A stretch of 64,000 nt of DNA, from positions 2,852,001 to 2,916,000 of the forward strand of contig NZ_CP179213.1 of assembly GCF_051201685.1 (NCBI RefSeq), in the 5' to 3' direction. Under the pieces are notes generated by a model. That model saw only the letters and a program-made list of their open reading frames with translations, was not told where the DNA came from and ran no database searches. This document shows, in pieces, positions 28,162 to 37,278 of this stretch (position 1 is its first letter; every line of letters starts with the position of its first letter). The position numbers and the translations under genes were made by a program. The stretch is from Luminiphilus sp051201685 (GTDB lineage Bacteria > Pseudomonadota > Gammaproteobacteria > Pseudomonadales > Halieaceae).

Positions 28162-30488
28162 ATGATTTTGTGCAATTCACAGACGACATGGCCAGTCAGT
28201 CAAAGTCCGGGAAAAGACTGGAAAACAAATCGATTATTTTAACTGGCGCCGCCGGGTCAATTGGTCGATTTATCACCCGGCAACTGCTCTGTGAAGGTGC
28301 AAGAGTGATGATGACAGGGCGTGATATCAGCAAGCTCGAGGAGTTTGTAGATTCACTCTGCGATGACGGTTTTAGCAGGGAAAATATGGTCGTTACGGTG
28401 GGTGATTGCGCAGACCCCGAAGTTTGTCGGCGCATCGTTGCCGATACCGTAGAGGCCTTTGGGACCATTGATGTCTTGGTGAATAACGCAGGTGCAGCAG
28501 GCCCTAAGTACACGCTGCGAGACATCCCCTTCTCAGATATAGAAATGAAAACCGCGGGATCGGACCAGACGATGTTCGACTCTGCTATGAACCTATTGGG
28601 CGCACCCTGGAACATGGCCCGAGCTGCTGCTCCGCATATGTCAGTGGGTGCATCCATTATTAACGTGTCGACCATCTTTTCGCGAACGCACTATTTTGGC
28701 CGCATTCCTTATGTAGTCCCCAAGTCTGGACTGAACGCGCTGTCGAAAGGGCTCGCACTTGAGCTTGGTGAAGAGCAAGGCATTCGCGTTAATACCGTCT
28801 TCCCAGGCCCGATTGAGTCTGAACGCATCGATACAGTGTTCGCCCGCATGGACGAGCTTCAAAATCTGGAGCCAGGCAGCACCGGTCGTGAATTCCGAGA
28901 CCTCATGATTACAACTCGCGATGGCGAGGAGGGTCTTGAGTATCGTTACCCAACGCCCACAGATGTAGCGTCTTCGATCACCTGGCTGGCCTCCGGCGAA
29001 TCTGCCGCCGTCTCGGGTCACGCAGTCGAGGTTACCAACGGCATGCAGGTGCCCGCTCAGAGTCGGTCTCAGCTAGTCTCGTGGCCAGACAAACGCCTAG
29101 AAGATTTGTCTGACAATATCGTGTTGATACTGGGCGGATCAGATTACGAAGAGGCGGTTACTTTTGCTGAGCGGCATACCGAAAGTGGCGCCCGAGTCTT
29201 GCTGGCTTTTAGGAACCTAGAATCAGTCGGTCATGCTAGGTCGATTATCCAAGCCCGGGAGCTTGAGTCCGTACAGCTTTCACACCTCGATCCTCTGCGC
29301 CGAGAGTCCGTCGACAGAACCATGCAATTTATAGACGACCACTTTGGCCGGCTCGATGGGGTAATTGTTCTTCCCCAGAAGAAAAATGGCCAATATGGCT
29401 ACTCCATCTGCAGTGCTTCCGATGACGATGTTGAAAATTTTGTAAAGGACGAGGTCGTTGCGCCTGTTGCCTTTGCCTCAACGCTCGCGACCAACCTTAG
29501 TCGCTGGTTTGGCAAGTGCGAGCCCCCTGCGATTACCTACGTAACCAATGAAAGCGATGGTCACGGCAACTTGCTAAACGAAGTTATTCGCGCGTCAAAC
29601 GAGGCGCTGATTCGGGGCTGGCGCCATGAAGATGAAACTCTGAAAGCGTCAGGAGATCTTTCGTGGTCAGTCCAGCCCAATCAGCTGGTACGTTACGATA
29701 CTGAGGATAAGGACGCCCTCCCCTTCGCAGCAGACTGGGCTGCGACACTCACAAACCGAGTGCGGCAGATGGATCCGATCAACCTCTGGATTCCTAAAAA
29801 TATCAAGCGGGCAACCGGTAAAGGGGCTATGCCCACATCACTGATGCGGGTTCTGCCCGGCCTGCACAAAGGTAAAACTGCGGTGATCACTGGCGGCAGC
29901 TTGGGCATAGGCTTGCAGTTGGGACGTTACCTCGCCATTGCGGGCGCACGGATCCTTCTGAGTGCACGCAGCGAAGCCAAGCTCTTAGAGGCAAAGGCCG
30001 AAATCGTTGAGGAGCTCAGCGGAATTGGCTACCCCAACGCTGAAACCCGTATTCACGTACTCGCCAATATCGATGTTGGCAATCCCGCGGCCCTTGATCA
30101 ATTGCATCAGCACGCAATTGATCTGTTTGGTCAGGTCGATTTTTTAATCAACAACGCCGGCATTTCCGGTGCTGAAGAAATGGTTGTCGACATGACGCTG
30201 AAAGACTGGGATCGCACCATGGAAGCGAACCTGATCTCCAACTATTCGTTAATTCGCAAGTTCGGGCCACTCATGAAAGATAAAGGCCGAGGATCGATAC
30301 TGAACGTCTCCAGTTACTTTGGCGGCGAGAAATACGTGGCGGTGGCCTACCCCAACCGCGCTGACTACGCTGTTTCCAAAGCGGGGCAGCGCGTGCTTGC
30401 GGAAATCTTATCGCGTCACCTTGGACCAGAAATTCAGATCAATGCACTGGCCCTGGCCCAGTCGATGGTGCGCGACTGCGTGGATTAG
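28158..30488 (+). CDS. mcr: malonyl-CoA reductase, 5' part of a frameshifted gene
   Basis: The first 776 codons of a bifunctional malonyl-CoA reductase, which in Chloroflexus reduces malonyl-CoA to malonate semialdehyde and on to 3-hydroxypropionate with NADPH. The N-terminal SDR half (malonate semialdehyde reductase) has TGAAGSIG at residues 29-36 and the Y-V-V-P-K pair. A second SDR unit (malonyl-CoA reductase half) starts near residue 575 with TGGSLGIG and has Y737 and K741 in YAVSK. After residue 765 the frame leaves the family sequence and stops at 30488. The missing remainder is encoded just downstream in the -1 frame, so this product alone would lack the end of its second catalytic unit. 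The ATGA overlap with pcs implies co-translation. Confidence 0.9.
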   Translation: MNDFVQFTDDMASQSKSGKRLENKSIILTGAAGSIGRFITRQLLCEGARVMMTGRDISKLEEFVDSLCDDGFSRENMVVTVGDCADPEVCRRIVADTVEAFGTIDVLVNNAGAAGPKYTLRDIPFSDIEMKTAGSDQTMFDSAMNLLGAPWNMARAAAPHMSVGASIINVSTIFSRTHYFGRIPYVVPKSGLNALSKGLALELGEEQGIRVNTVFPGPIESERIDTVFARMDELQNLEPGSTGREFRDLMITTRDGEEGLEYRYPTPTDVASSITWLASGESAAVSGHAVEVTNGMQVPAQSRSQLVSWPDKRLEDLSDNIVLILGGSDYEEAVTFAERHTESGARVLLAFRNLESVGHARSIIQARELESVQLSHLDPLRRESVDRTMQFIDDHFGRLDGVIVLPQKKNGQYGYSICSASDDDVENFVKDEVVAPVAFASTLATNLSRWFGKCEPPAITYVTNESDGHGNLLNEVIRASNEALIRGWRHEDETLKASGDLSWSVQPNQLVRYDTEDKDALPFAADWAATLTNRVRQMDPINLWIPKNIKRATGKGAMPTSLMRVLPGLHKGKTAVITGGSLGIGLQLGRYLAIAGARILLSARSEAKLLEAKAEIVEELSGIGYPNAETRIHVLANIDVGNPAALDQLHQHAIDLFGQVDFLINNAGISGAEEMVVDMTLKDWDRTMEANLISNYSLIRKFGPLMKDKGRGSILNVSSYFGGEKYVAVAYPNRADYAVSKAGQRVLAEILSRHLGPEIQINALALAQSMVRDCVD
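30450..30455 (+). other. frameshift site within mcr
   Basis: Upstream of here the reading is ...EIQINALA; family enzymes continue with a P-G-P-V stretch. In the given sequence GCC CTG GGC-type spacing is off by one: the run at 30451-30453 has three C where four are needed. Re-reading one base (codons starting at 30452) gives P-G-P-V-D-G-A-R-L-R and runs uninterrupted into the downstream frame. No canonical X-XXY-YYZ slippery heptamer is present. Confidence 0.85.
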
Positions 30489-30502
30489 GGGATGCTCCCG
30501 GA

Positions 30503-31807
30503 TTGTTTGATCGTCGCGGAAGATTGGTTCTAGAAAACAAACGCCTCAATCAAGTTCATGCCGCTATGATTTCGGCGGCGGCTGATGGCTATCCAGTTGA
30601 GGAACTCAGAAAGCTTTCAGCCAACGCAGTAGAGGTACTACCTTCCCACAATCTGCCTTCAACCCTCAGCCGCTTGTACACACAGGTGAAGGATTCTGGC
30701 GGAACAGGCAGTTCCAGCCAGTGCTTACTGCACATGGGTATGGCCGTGAAATTGGTAGAACGATTGGTTAACGCAGGCATTTTTACGGCGGAGGATAAGG
30801 ACGAATTCTTGGGTTCTTTTGTCGATGCACCGTCCCCCTTCTTCGACAAGGAAGCTTGCAAGCGATCGGCGACTCAGATTGAGTCGGGCATTTTAAACCG
30901 GTTGCACCTGCATAAGATGCCGACGGATGAGCAAGTAGGCTTGTCAACGGTATTTCACCTTGCCGATGAGATCGTTAGTGGTGAGACCTTCCATCCCTCT
31001 GGCGGGCTGAAATTCGACCGATCAGTGACTGAAGGCGAGTTGTTGCTATCACCCAGTGAAAAAGATTTGGCGCGGCTCAGCGGCAAGCGCGTTGTCATTT
31101 TGGGCGATTGTATGCGCAATGAAATTACCGAGATTGCCAACGGTTTTTCTGCCAACGGTGTCGATAAACTCTGGGTGCTCACGCGCTCCGAGGAGACCAA
31201 AACAACATTACATCACGCCCTGGAATGTGACAGCTCGGAGAATATCGAGGTCCGCTGTATTGGCGACGATATTGAAGGCGGTTTGGACCACATACTGCGT
31301 CATGACGGTGGCTTTGATGTCATTGTGAGCAGTCCCTTTGAGCGTCTCCCCTTGAACGCGCTGGCAGGAGACCGGGGTGGCGATTGGGATCGAGTGTTAT
31401 CCGATGAGCAGTTTCGGCAGCTCGTTCACCAGCAGCTTACCCATCATTTTCGTAGTGCTCGCATTGCGGCTTTGATACCCAGCTGCCAAATTGTGTTGTT
31501 AACACCTGAGACATCTCTGGCGTCAACGCGGGAGGAATTTGCCCTAGCACTCTTTGTGAAGAACTCTTTGCACGCGTTCACCGTGACCCTCGGTGTGGAA
31601 GGCGAGCGTCTGCCAACTGTCCCAGCGGTGAATCAGGTGCAACTGACGCGAAGGGCTCACACAGAAGAGCCCTCTAATGATCAGGAGCTATCTGAAGAAA
31701 TGGAACGACTGGTTGCTGCCGTCATGCAGTGTTCGGTCCCCGCCCCATCGCCGAAAGAAAGCCGATACCTGTCCAAGATTTTCCGTGGCAATGCGGTCAC
31801 CGTATGA
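30503..31807 (+). CDS. mcr: malonyl-CoA reductase, 3' part of a frameshifted gene
   Basis: A 434-codon frame that continues mcr. It carries FDRRGRLVLENKRLN, MPTDEQVGLSTVFHLADEIVSGETFHPSGGL, an incomplete Rossmann-like unit beginning KRVVILGDCM, HQLTHHFRSARIAAL and the closing YLSKIFRGNAVTV, all in the order I know from Chloroflexus malonyl-CoA reductase. Joined to the 5' part after restoring one base, the product is about 1216 residues, close to the 1220 of that enzyme. The only available start for independent translation is a TTG at 30503 with AGGGG eleven bases before it. I regard this as one gene, not a separate subunit. Confidence 0.88.
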   Translation: MFDRRGRLVLENKRLNQVHAAMISAAADGYPVEELRKLSANAVEVLPSHNLPSTLSRLYTQVKDSGGTGSSSQCLLHMGMAVKLVERLVNAGIFTAEDKDEFLGSFVDAPSPFFDKEACKRSATQIESGILNRLHLHKMPTDEQVGLSTVFHLADEIVSGETFHPSGGLKFDRSVTEGELLLSPSEKDLARLSGKRVVILGDCMRNEITEIANGFSANGVDKLWVLTRSEETKTTLHHALECDSSENIEVRCIGDDIEGGLDHILRHDGGFDVIVSSPFERLPLNALAGDRGGDWDRVLSDEQFRQLVHQQLTHHFRSARIAALIPSCQIVLLTPETSLASTREEFALALFVKNSLHAFTVTLGVEGERLPTVPAVNQVQLTRRAHTEEPSNDQELSEEMERLVAAVMQCSVPAPSPKESRYLSKIFRGNAVTV

Positions 31808-31831
31808 CGACGATCGAGCTTGAAATAAAAC

Positions 31832-31857
31832 AGGGGCTGAAAAGGCCCCTTTTTTTT
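31832..31857 (+). terminator. Rho-independent terminator after pcs-mcr
   Basis: A stem AGGGGC/GCCCCT with a 7-base loop is followed by eight T, 25 bases after the mcr stop. It defines pcs-mcr as a two-gene transcription unit. Confidence 0.9.
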
Positions 31858-32068
31858 AACCCTGTAAGCGAAGAGATCGTTTAGGTTTCAAACTCATGGG
31901 CTGGAGGGGCACAGGCCTATGTAGTAATCAGAAGATCCTTGCAGACCGTTAGCTCACGACCCGCTCAGTCTGCATGTCAGCTCAACCAGTGAATGGCGAG
32001 AGAACGGAACAATCTAGCCTAAATGTTTTGGGTTTAGCGCCATTACCCCCACACCAAAGTGCTAGCAG

Positions 32069-32650
32069 CTATTCAGATTTTTCTAGCTGCACAACACAGC
32101 GTTGCTCGCCTAAAAACTGCTCGACGTCATCATCGTATTCAAAGTTTTTACGATAATCTGCCATGTAGCCGCGCGCGTGATCGCGTAGCCGTTTGCGCTG
32201 CAGAGCCGCACAGTAACGCCTTACATCCTCTACGGTTTCCAGAATGAGCGGGGGTACAGTCACGGTTTCACCCTTCGCGTTTTTGGCGACCATGGTGAAA
32301 TAACAGGTATTGGTGTGTCGTCGAGCACCCGTCTGTATATTTTCCGCCACGACTTTAATACCCACCACTAGGGACTTAGTTCCCACATAATTCACTGAGC
32401 CCATCAGAGATACCACCTCTCCAACCTCCACTGGCTCGAGGAACTCAACCGCATCGACACTCACCGTGACGCAATAATTACCGGCATGCTTACTAGCACA
32501 GACGTAAGCGACCTTATCCATTGTGGACATGAGCGTGCCACCGTGGACCTTGCCACCAAAATTTGCATATGAGGGAACCATCAGCTCGATAATTGTGCGT
32601 TGCGAATAAGAAACAGGGTGGCCTTCTGGCATGGGCGTCTCCATAGGCAT
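32069..32650 (-). CDS. acyl-CoA thioesterase (YciA/BACH type hotdog)
   Basis: A hotdog thioesterase of about 193 residues. The family core is ELMVPSYANFGGKVHGGTLMSTMDKVAYVCASKHAG, followed by VSVDAVEFLEPVEVGEVVSLMGSVNYVGTKS and THTCYFTMVA-like TNTCYFTMVA. These enzymes hydrolyse acyl-CoA in the cytosol. Three in-frame ATG compete (32650, 32644, 32632); only the last has a GGAG at proper distance, so the protein may be six residues shorter. Further upstream frame is spurious. Confidence 0.85.
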   Translation of the reverse strand: MPMETPMPEGHPVSYSQRTIIELMVPSYANFGGKVHGGTLMSTMDKVAYVCASKHAGNYCVTVSVDAVEFLEPVEVGEVVSLMGSVNYVGTKSLVVGIKVVAENIQTGARRHTNTCYFTMVAKNAKGETVTVPPLILETVEDVRRYCAALQRKRLRDHARGYMADYRKNFEYDDDVEQFLGEQRCVVQLEKSE

Positions 32651-32750
32651 CGAAAGAGGATATGGGTGGGGGGCTTGGCGTGCCTGTAATGCTGTAAATA
32701 CGCTAGGGCGACAGGCTTGGACCGCCAAGCTCGGCTTAAAACAACGGCCC

Positions 32751-33026
32751 CTAGCGGGTCCGCTGACTGGGACAACGGTGGCGCCCAACGTCGAAACCCC
32801 GCAGTGCCCGATGCTTCGTCTTTCTGCCAGTAACGCGCTTACGCCACATCGTAAAAGACCGTTTTTTCATCTCACTACGCATAAGGTCAATAACCTCAGA
32901 CTCGTCGAGACCGTACTCGGTTTCGATGACTTCAAAGGGCGTTCTATCCTCCCAAGCCATCTCAATCACGCGGCCAATATCATCATTCGAAAGTCGATCC
33001 CGAAAATTACTCAATGTAGTGCTCAA
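32751..33026 (-). CDS. DUF2805 / TIGR03643 family protein
   Basis: A 91-residue protein of an uncharacterised conserved family. The helical N-terminal part IGRVIEMAWEDRTPFEVIETEYGLDESEVIDLMRSEMK resembles a helix-turn-helix, and the basic signature WRKRVTGRKTKH follows. That looks nucleic-acid binding, but no function is established. No ATG is available; TTG at 33026 is the most likely start. It lies upstream of the thioesterase gene in the same direction, about 100 bases away. Confidence 0.75.
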   Translation of the reverse strand: MSTTLSNFRDRLSNDDIGRVIEMAWEDRTPFEVIETEYGLDESEVIDLMRSEMKKRSFTMWRKRVTGRKTKHRALRGFDVGRHRCPSQRTR

Positions 33027-33325
33027 CGCCTAGGCTGCCTGTTTCCCCTGTTGTACGGGGCTTGGCCGCTAAAAGTTCTCATTTCTCAGGGTTTTTGAAT
33101 TGTAGGGCTGTATACCCCATTAAAGTTACCGAAAATTCCCGGTGTAAAAGCAACAATTTCCCTCTCGCCTAATTCTTCAAAGCAGCAATTTGCGCAAATC
33201 TAATAAGGCGTTATCTACAAACGACACCAGCGGCAAATGGGTGATCATAGTTCGCCAAAAATGTGTGCCCGAAAGCCGCATTTGGCTAAAATACTCTGTC
33301 ACAATTTTCGACAAGGTCTTTCCCA

Positions 33326-34453
33326 ATGGCGTCAGTTTTTTTTCAAATATCAATGGCAATTTTGTTGGTCTTTCTCACTGCGTGCTCAGACTCCAATGAC
33401 CCCGCACCCACACCACCGCCGACTCCGGAACCTCTTCCCGAGCCTGAGCCCGAACCCACGCCTTTTCAAGTGCTTTACGATCAGGGCGTCGACCAATATT
33501 TGGGCCTGTACACACCAATGACCTCGGAAGTCGAGGGCGACATCGTTCAGCACACATTTGGTGCTGGTGATGGTCCACTTTGCCTTGTTGGTGGTGAATA
33601 TACGATGGCAACCCGAGAAGGATCTGCCGACGAGTTAATGATCTTTTTAGAAGGCGGCGGTGCCTGTAACAGTTTACTTTGCCAGGCGACTCCCAGCGCC
33701 AGTCCTGGCATGCCTACCTTTGGCATTCTCAACCCTGCGTCCTCAACCAATCCTGCGGCTGATTTTAATGTTGCGTATCTACCCTATTGCGATGGCTCGG
33801 TATTTTCAGGGGATGTCGATATTGACGACGATGATGATGGCACCGTCGATCGCTATCATCGAGGGCTGAAAAATTTGTCTGCGTCGATAGACGTTATAGC
33901 CTCCAACTTCCCTGCACCAACGCGAATTTTGTTAACCGGTAACAGCGCCGGTGGTTTCGGAACTGACTACATGTTGCCGCTGGTTCGAAAGCTTTATCCA
34001 GACACGCCGATCGATCTTGTCAACGACTCGGGCGTAGGCATTTCAAGGCCGGGGTACGTCGACTTCGTTAGCCAAGAGTGGAACGCAACCCGATTTATTC
34101 CTGAAGACTGTGATACTTGCATCAGTCCTGAAGGACACACAACGGGGTATCATATTTTTCAGCTGGATGAAGATCCCAATCTTCGAATGGGGTTCCTGAG
34201 TACCAAGCAAGATTCTGTTATTGCAGATGTCTTCGTGGGTATTGGTGGCGAGGCCTTTGAAGCCGCACTCCTTCAGGAAATGGCCGTCCTCGAAGAGGCA
34301 CACCCAGAGCGCTTTCACAGTCTTATCGCTGACGGTAACAGCCATACATTTATTCAGGCTCAGTTTGAGCGAGAGGTCGCGGGCGTTCCCGTCTATCAGT
34401 GGATTGCAGATATGTTGAGTGGCTCTGCTGATTGGCAAAGCATCTCCGATTAG
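33326..34453 (+). CDS. pectinacetylesterase-family lipoprotein
   Basis: A 375-residue exported serine hydrolase. A lipoprotein signal ends in the lipobox VFLTAC near residue 20, followed by a Pro/Glu linker of about 25 residues. The catalytic region has the oxyanion stretch FLEGGGAC, the nucleophile in TGNSAGGFG and the His in DGNSHTF, the pattern of pectinacetylesterase/Notum-like enzymes that deacetylate polysaccharides or lipidated proteins. An acidic DIDDDDDGTVDR insert could bind calcium. The ATG follows a stretch of T, and the Shine-Dalgarno is weak. It may act on algal polysaccharide, but no other such genes are near. Confidence 0.78.
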   Translation: MASVFFQISMAILLVFLTACSDSNDPAPTPPPTPEPLPEPEPEPTPFQVLYDQGVDQYLGLYTPMTSEVEGDIVQHTFGAGDGPLCLVGGEYTMATREGSADELMIFLEGGGACNSLLCQATPSASPGMPTFGILNPASSTNPAADFNVAYLPYCDGSVFSGDVDIDDDDDGTVDRYHRGLKNLSASIDVIASNFPAPTRILLTGNSAGGFGTDYMLPLVRKLYPDTPIDLVNDSGVGISRPGYVDFVSQEWNATRFIPEDCDTCISPEGHTTGYHIFQLDEDPNLRMGFLSTKQDSVIADVFVGIGGEAFEAALLQEMAVLEEAHPERFHSLIADGNSHTFIQAQFEREVAGVPVYQWIADMLSGSADWQSISD

Positions 34454-34677
34454 ACCGATTTAAAATCGCTAACGCTCCAGTAGCATCTGGCAGCGGTGTT
34501 GTCAGTCGCATCAGCGCACAGCGTCGAACAAAACGGCGCTGAGCCCAGTCTTATAATGACGCCGACTCGCGGTATTACAAGGCCCTAGCAGATGCCATAC
34601 CGTTGGTCGGCACCGCCCCCCCAGAAACCCATCGGGCAGACAATACCGGCTGATGGCTCAGCGTTCATGCGCACCCT

Positions 34678-35391
34678 TCAAAGCTTTGCGTCGTGAAAGA
34701 TGTTTTGCACATCCTCGCAGGCATTTAATAAGCCCAAAAGCTTTTCAAATTGCTCGAGCTCATCGCCACTGATTGGGGTTTCCCCTTTAGGGACGAATTG
34801 GATTTCGTCCACTTCAAAATCAACACCGGGGAAAGTTTCTGTCAAGGTATTGCGCGTCTTAGCGTATTCGGTATGCGGTGACAGCACCGTCAGCATTCCG
34901 TCATCATTTTCGACATCAGTGACATCCACATCTGCCAGCAGCAATGCCTCAAGCACCTCGTCCTCATCTCCAGAGAAGACAAACACCGCAGCATGATCAA
35001 ACATATGCGCGACAGTGCCGGGGGTTCCCATTTTACCTTTACCTTTAGTAAAAGCTGGCCTGACATCACCAATCGTTCGATTAGCATTGTCAGTCAGGCA
35101 TTCCACCAGCAGCATAGTGCCGCCGGGGCCAAATCCTTCATAACGGGCTACGTGATAATCCTCACCCACACCCGACTCAGCCTTAGCGATCGCTTTATCA
35201 ATAACGTGAGAAGGCACCTGATCTTTTTTAGCGCGATCAATCAGTGAACGCAGCGACAGGTTAGCCGCCGGATCCGTTCCACCAGCTTTTGCGCTGACAT
35301 AAATTTCGCGACTGTAGCGCGAGTAGACAGCTGTCTTTACAGCGGCAGTTTTTGCCATAGACAGCTTGCGATTTTGGTAAGCGCGACCCAT
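34678..35391 (-). CDS. YebC/PmpR family DNA-binding regulator (YeeN-like)
   Basis: A 237-residue YebC-family protein. The N-terminal MGRAYQNRKLSMAKTAAVKTAVYSRYSREIYVSAKAGG is the YeeN-type version, shorter in basic residues than YebC itself. The core YEGFGPGGTMLLVECLTDNANRT and the NGG-like KMGTPGTVAHMFDH segment are conserved. Members regulate transcription or assist translation at proline stretches; which applies here is unknown. It stands alone. Confidence 0.9.
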   Translation of the reverse strand: MGRAYQNRKLSMAKTAAVKTAVYSRYSREIYVSAKAGGTDPAANLSLRSLIDRAKKDQVPSHVIDKAIAKAESGVGEDYHVARYEGFGPGGTMLLVECLTDNANRTIGDVRPAFTKGKGKMGTPGTVAHMFDHAAVFVFSGDEDEVLEALLLADVDVTDVENDDGMLTVLSPHTEYAKTRNTLTETFPGVDFEVDEIQFVPKGETPISGDELEQFEKLLGLLNACEDVQNIFHDAKL

Positions 35392-35469
35392 TCAGGACTC
35401 CAAAAAAATATTACAGAGATTAGTTTACCGCGAAAATCAGGTCATCGAGCACTCGATAGCGCTTTAAAA

Positions 35470-36348
35470 TTAGGTTGAGGAACGCGACATTAACCAGACT
35501 GCAGCACCCACAGCAATGCCACCCAGCAGTTGCAGGGGTGCGAAAGTAGCATTCAACACAGGTACAGAAATCAATGCCGTGAAGAGTGGAATCAGGAACA
35601 GATAGCCGCTTGTAACCGCAGCACCACCCAACCGTAGCGCAGTAAACCAAAATCCAAACGATAAAATCGACGCAGGAATCACAAGCCAAACAAACAGAAG
35701 TATGTCACTGATCAGCACAAAATTTATGCCCGGTAAATCCAATGCCAAAGCGATGATTAGCACCTCAGCACCGCCAACAAGCATCTGCCATGCATTAAGA
35801 CTCCAACCCGTTATGGTCAACCCCGATGTCTTGGTGAATACCGTCGCAGAAGCCCAACAAGCTGCACCGACTAACGCCAGCGCAAACCACTGAAGTTCGC
35901 CGATACCCGCCTGATTCACGCCTGAGCCAATGATTAACGCAACGCCCAACATACCAATTGCCAACGCGATCAATTGCTGAAGGGGTGGTAGTGCCCGGTT
36001 CATAACAGCCAAAATACCGGTTACCCAAATAGGCATCGTTAGGGTTAAAAGTGAGATTGTCGCCGCGCTCAGGTGCTCCATTGCGATAAAGCCAGTACCA
36101 AAGAGCACCCCTGTCTGAAGGGTCCCAACGATTAGCACACCAACGACATCAGATATGTTTTTGGGCGTCTCAAGCTGGCCACGCAAAAACAACCAAAAAA
36201 CGGCCAAGAGACCCGCCAACGTGAAACGGCTAGCCACTAGAACAAGTGGGTGTACGCCATCATTAATAAACAGCTTTGAGACCACAAAAGCCGACGCCAT
36301 CAATAAGGTGGAGGCCAGCAGCAACCAATAATAGCGCTGGGGTGCCAC
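35470..36348 (-). CDS. EamA/DMT family transporter
   Basis: About 292 residues forming ten hydrophobic helices arranged as two EamA repeats, typical of the drug/metabolite transporter superfamily. The first repeat begins LLMASAFVVSKLFINDGVHPLVLVASRF, and the second includes SGYLFLIPLFTALISVPVLN. I place the start at the GTG at 36348, immediately after the SDR stop; a TTG at 36375 would overlap that gene. Direction and contiguity suggest co-transcription with the SDR. The substrate is unknown. Confidence 0.82.
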   Translation of the reverse strand: MAPQRYYWLLLASTLLMASAFVVSKLFINDGVHPLVLVASRFTLAGLLAVFWLFLRGQLETPKNISDVVGVLIVGTLQTGVLFGTGFIAMEHLSAATISLLTLTMPIWVTGILAVMNRALPPLQQLIALAIGMLGVALIIGSGVNQAGIGELQWFALALVGAACWASATVFTKTSGLTITGWSLNAWQMLVGGAEVLIIALALDLPGINFVLISDILLFVWLVIPASILSFGFWFTALRLGGAAVTSGYLFLIPLFTALISVPVLNATFAPLQLLGGIAVGAAVWLMSRSST

Positions 36349-36349
36349 G

Positions 36350-37189
36350 CTATTTTGACTCGTTTCTTTGCCCAAGACGCTCTATAAAAAAATGATAGCT
36401 GGTAGGAAAAACTTTCGTTAGCCAGTGCATTATACGGGCATCCCATCCCACGAATATTCTGGGCGTGCTGACCGCCGTCCGTCTCAGTATTATCTCTGCC
36501 GCCTTCTCTGGGGTTGTTTTAGCAGCCTGTCGAAACTGGGCATCCCGCTCTTCGGCATTACTTAGCGCCCACTCGCCGTCGGCGCGAGCACGTTTTGCAA
36601 TATTGGTAGCCACTCCACCAGGGTGCACGCAACTCACTTTAATGGAGCTGTTGCGGTACTCTGCTTGAAGCGCCTCGGTAAAGCCCCTGACGGCAAATTT
36701 CGCCGAGTTGTAGGCGCTCTGACCCGCCACACCAATCATGCCGAATATGGATGACACGTTGACCAAATGCCCCACCGGCGCAGCCTGCAGTAAAGGCAAA
36801 AAAGCTCGAGTTGACCACACAACGCCCCAAAAATTGATCGCCATTAACCACTGAAAACTCTCCTCGCTGGCGTCGGCAAAAGGCGCAGCATAGGCAACCC
36901 CTGCGTTATTAAAAACGGCGTCGATACTAGTGGTTTCGGCAGCCACTGCTCGCCCCCAAGCCACGATGGCATCTTGATTGCCACAATCAACGACCTCAGT
37001 ATGCACAGCCGTCTTTACTACATTGAGGCCTTCGAGCGTCGCTTCTAGCCGACCCGAGTCGACATCACACAACCATAACTCGCATCCCATCGCATTTAAT
37101 TGCTGGGCTAGGGCTCTACCGATGCCATCACCCGCCCCTGTGATTACTGCTTTTTTTCCCGAAAAATAACCCGCCGCCATGCTGCTCAT
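36350..37189 (-). CDS. SDR family oxidoreductase
   Basis: A short-chain dehydrogenase of about 279 residues. It shows the cofactor motif TGAGDGIG, NNAGVAY, the catalytic Ser in VNVSSIFG and the pair in YNSAKFA. The long C-terminal part with a terminal hydrophobic segment (IMHWLTKVFPTSYHFFIERL) resembles membrane-associated SDRs acting on lipophilic ketones or fatty alcohols. ATG at 37189 or 37180 are both possible. The substrate is not assigned. Confidence 0.85.
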   Translation of the reverse strand: MSSMAAGYFSGKKAVITGAGDGIGRALAQQLNAMGCELWLCDVDSGRLEATLEGLNVVKTAVHTEVVDCGNQDAIVAWGRAVAAETTSIDAVFNNAGVAYAAPFADASEESFQWLMAINFWGVVWSTRAFLPLLQAAPVGHLVNVSSIFGMIGVAGQSAYNSAKFAVRGFTEALQAEYRNSSIKVSCVHPGGVATNIAKRARADGEWALSNAEERDAQFRQAAKTTPEKAAEIILRRTAVSTPRIFVGWDARIMHWLTKVFPTSYHFFIERLGQRNESK

Positions 37190-37278
37190 CCAAATACGAT
37201 TTTGCAGGTACACTAGGCTATGGCAGGATCCGGCACAAGCTTTGTACGTCGGGGCAATCCCTGTACTCACAGTCAGGT

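Noticed and set aside
30503..31807. An independent protein or separate reductase subunit
   Set aside because: It begins mid-domain, has only a weak TTG start, and the preceding frame joins it seamlessly after one base is restored.
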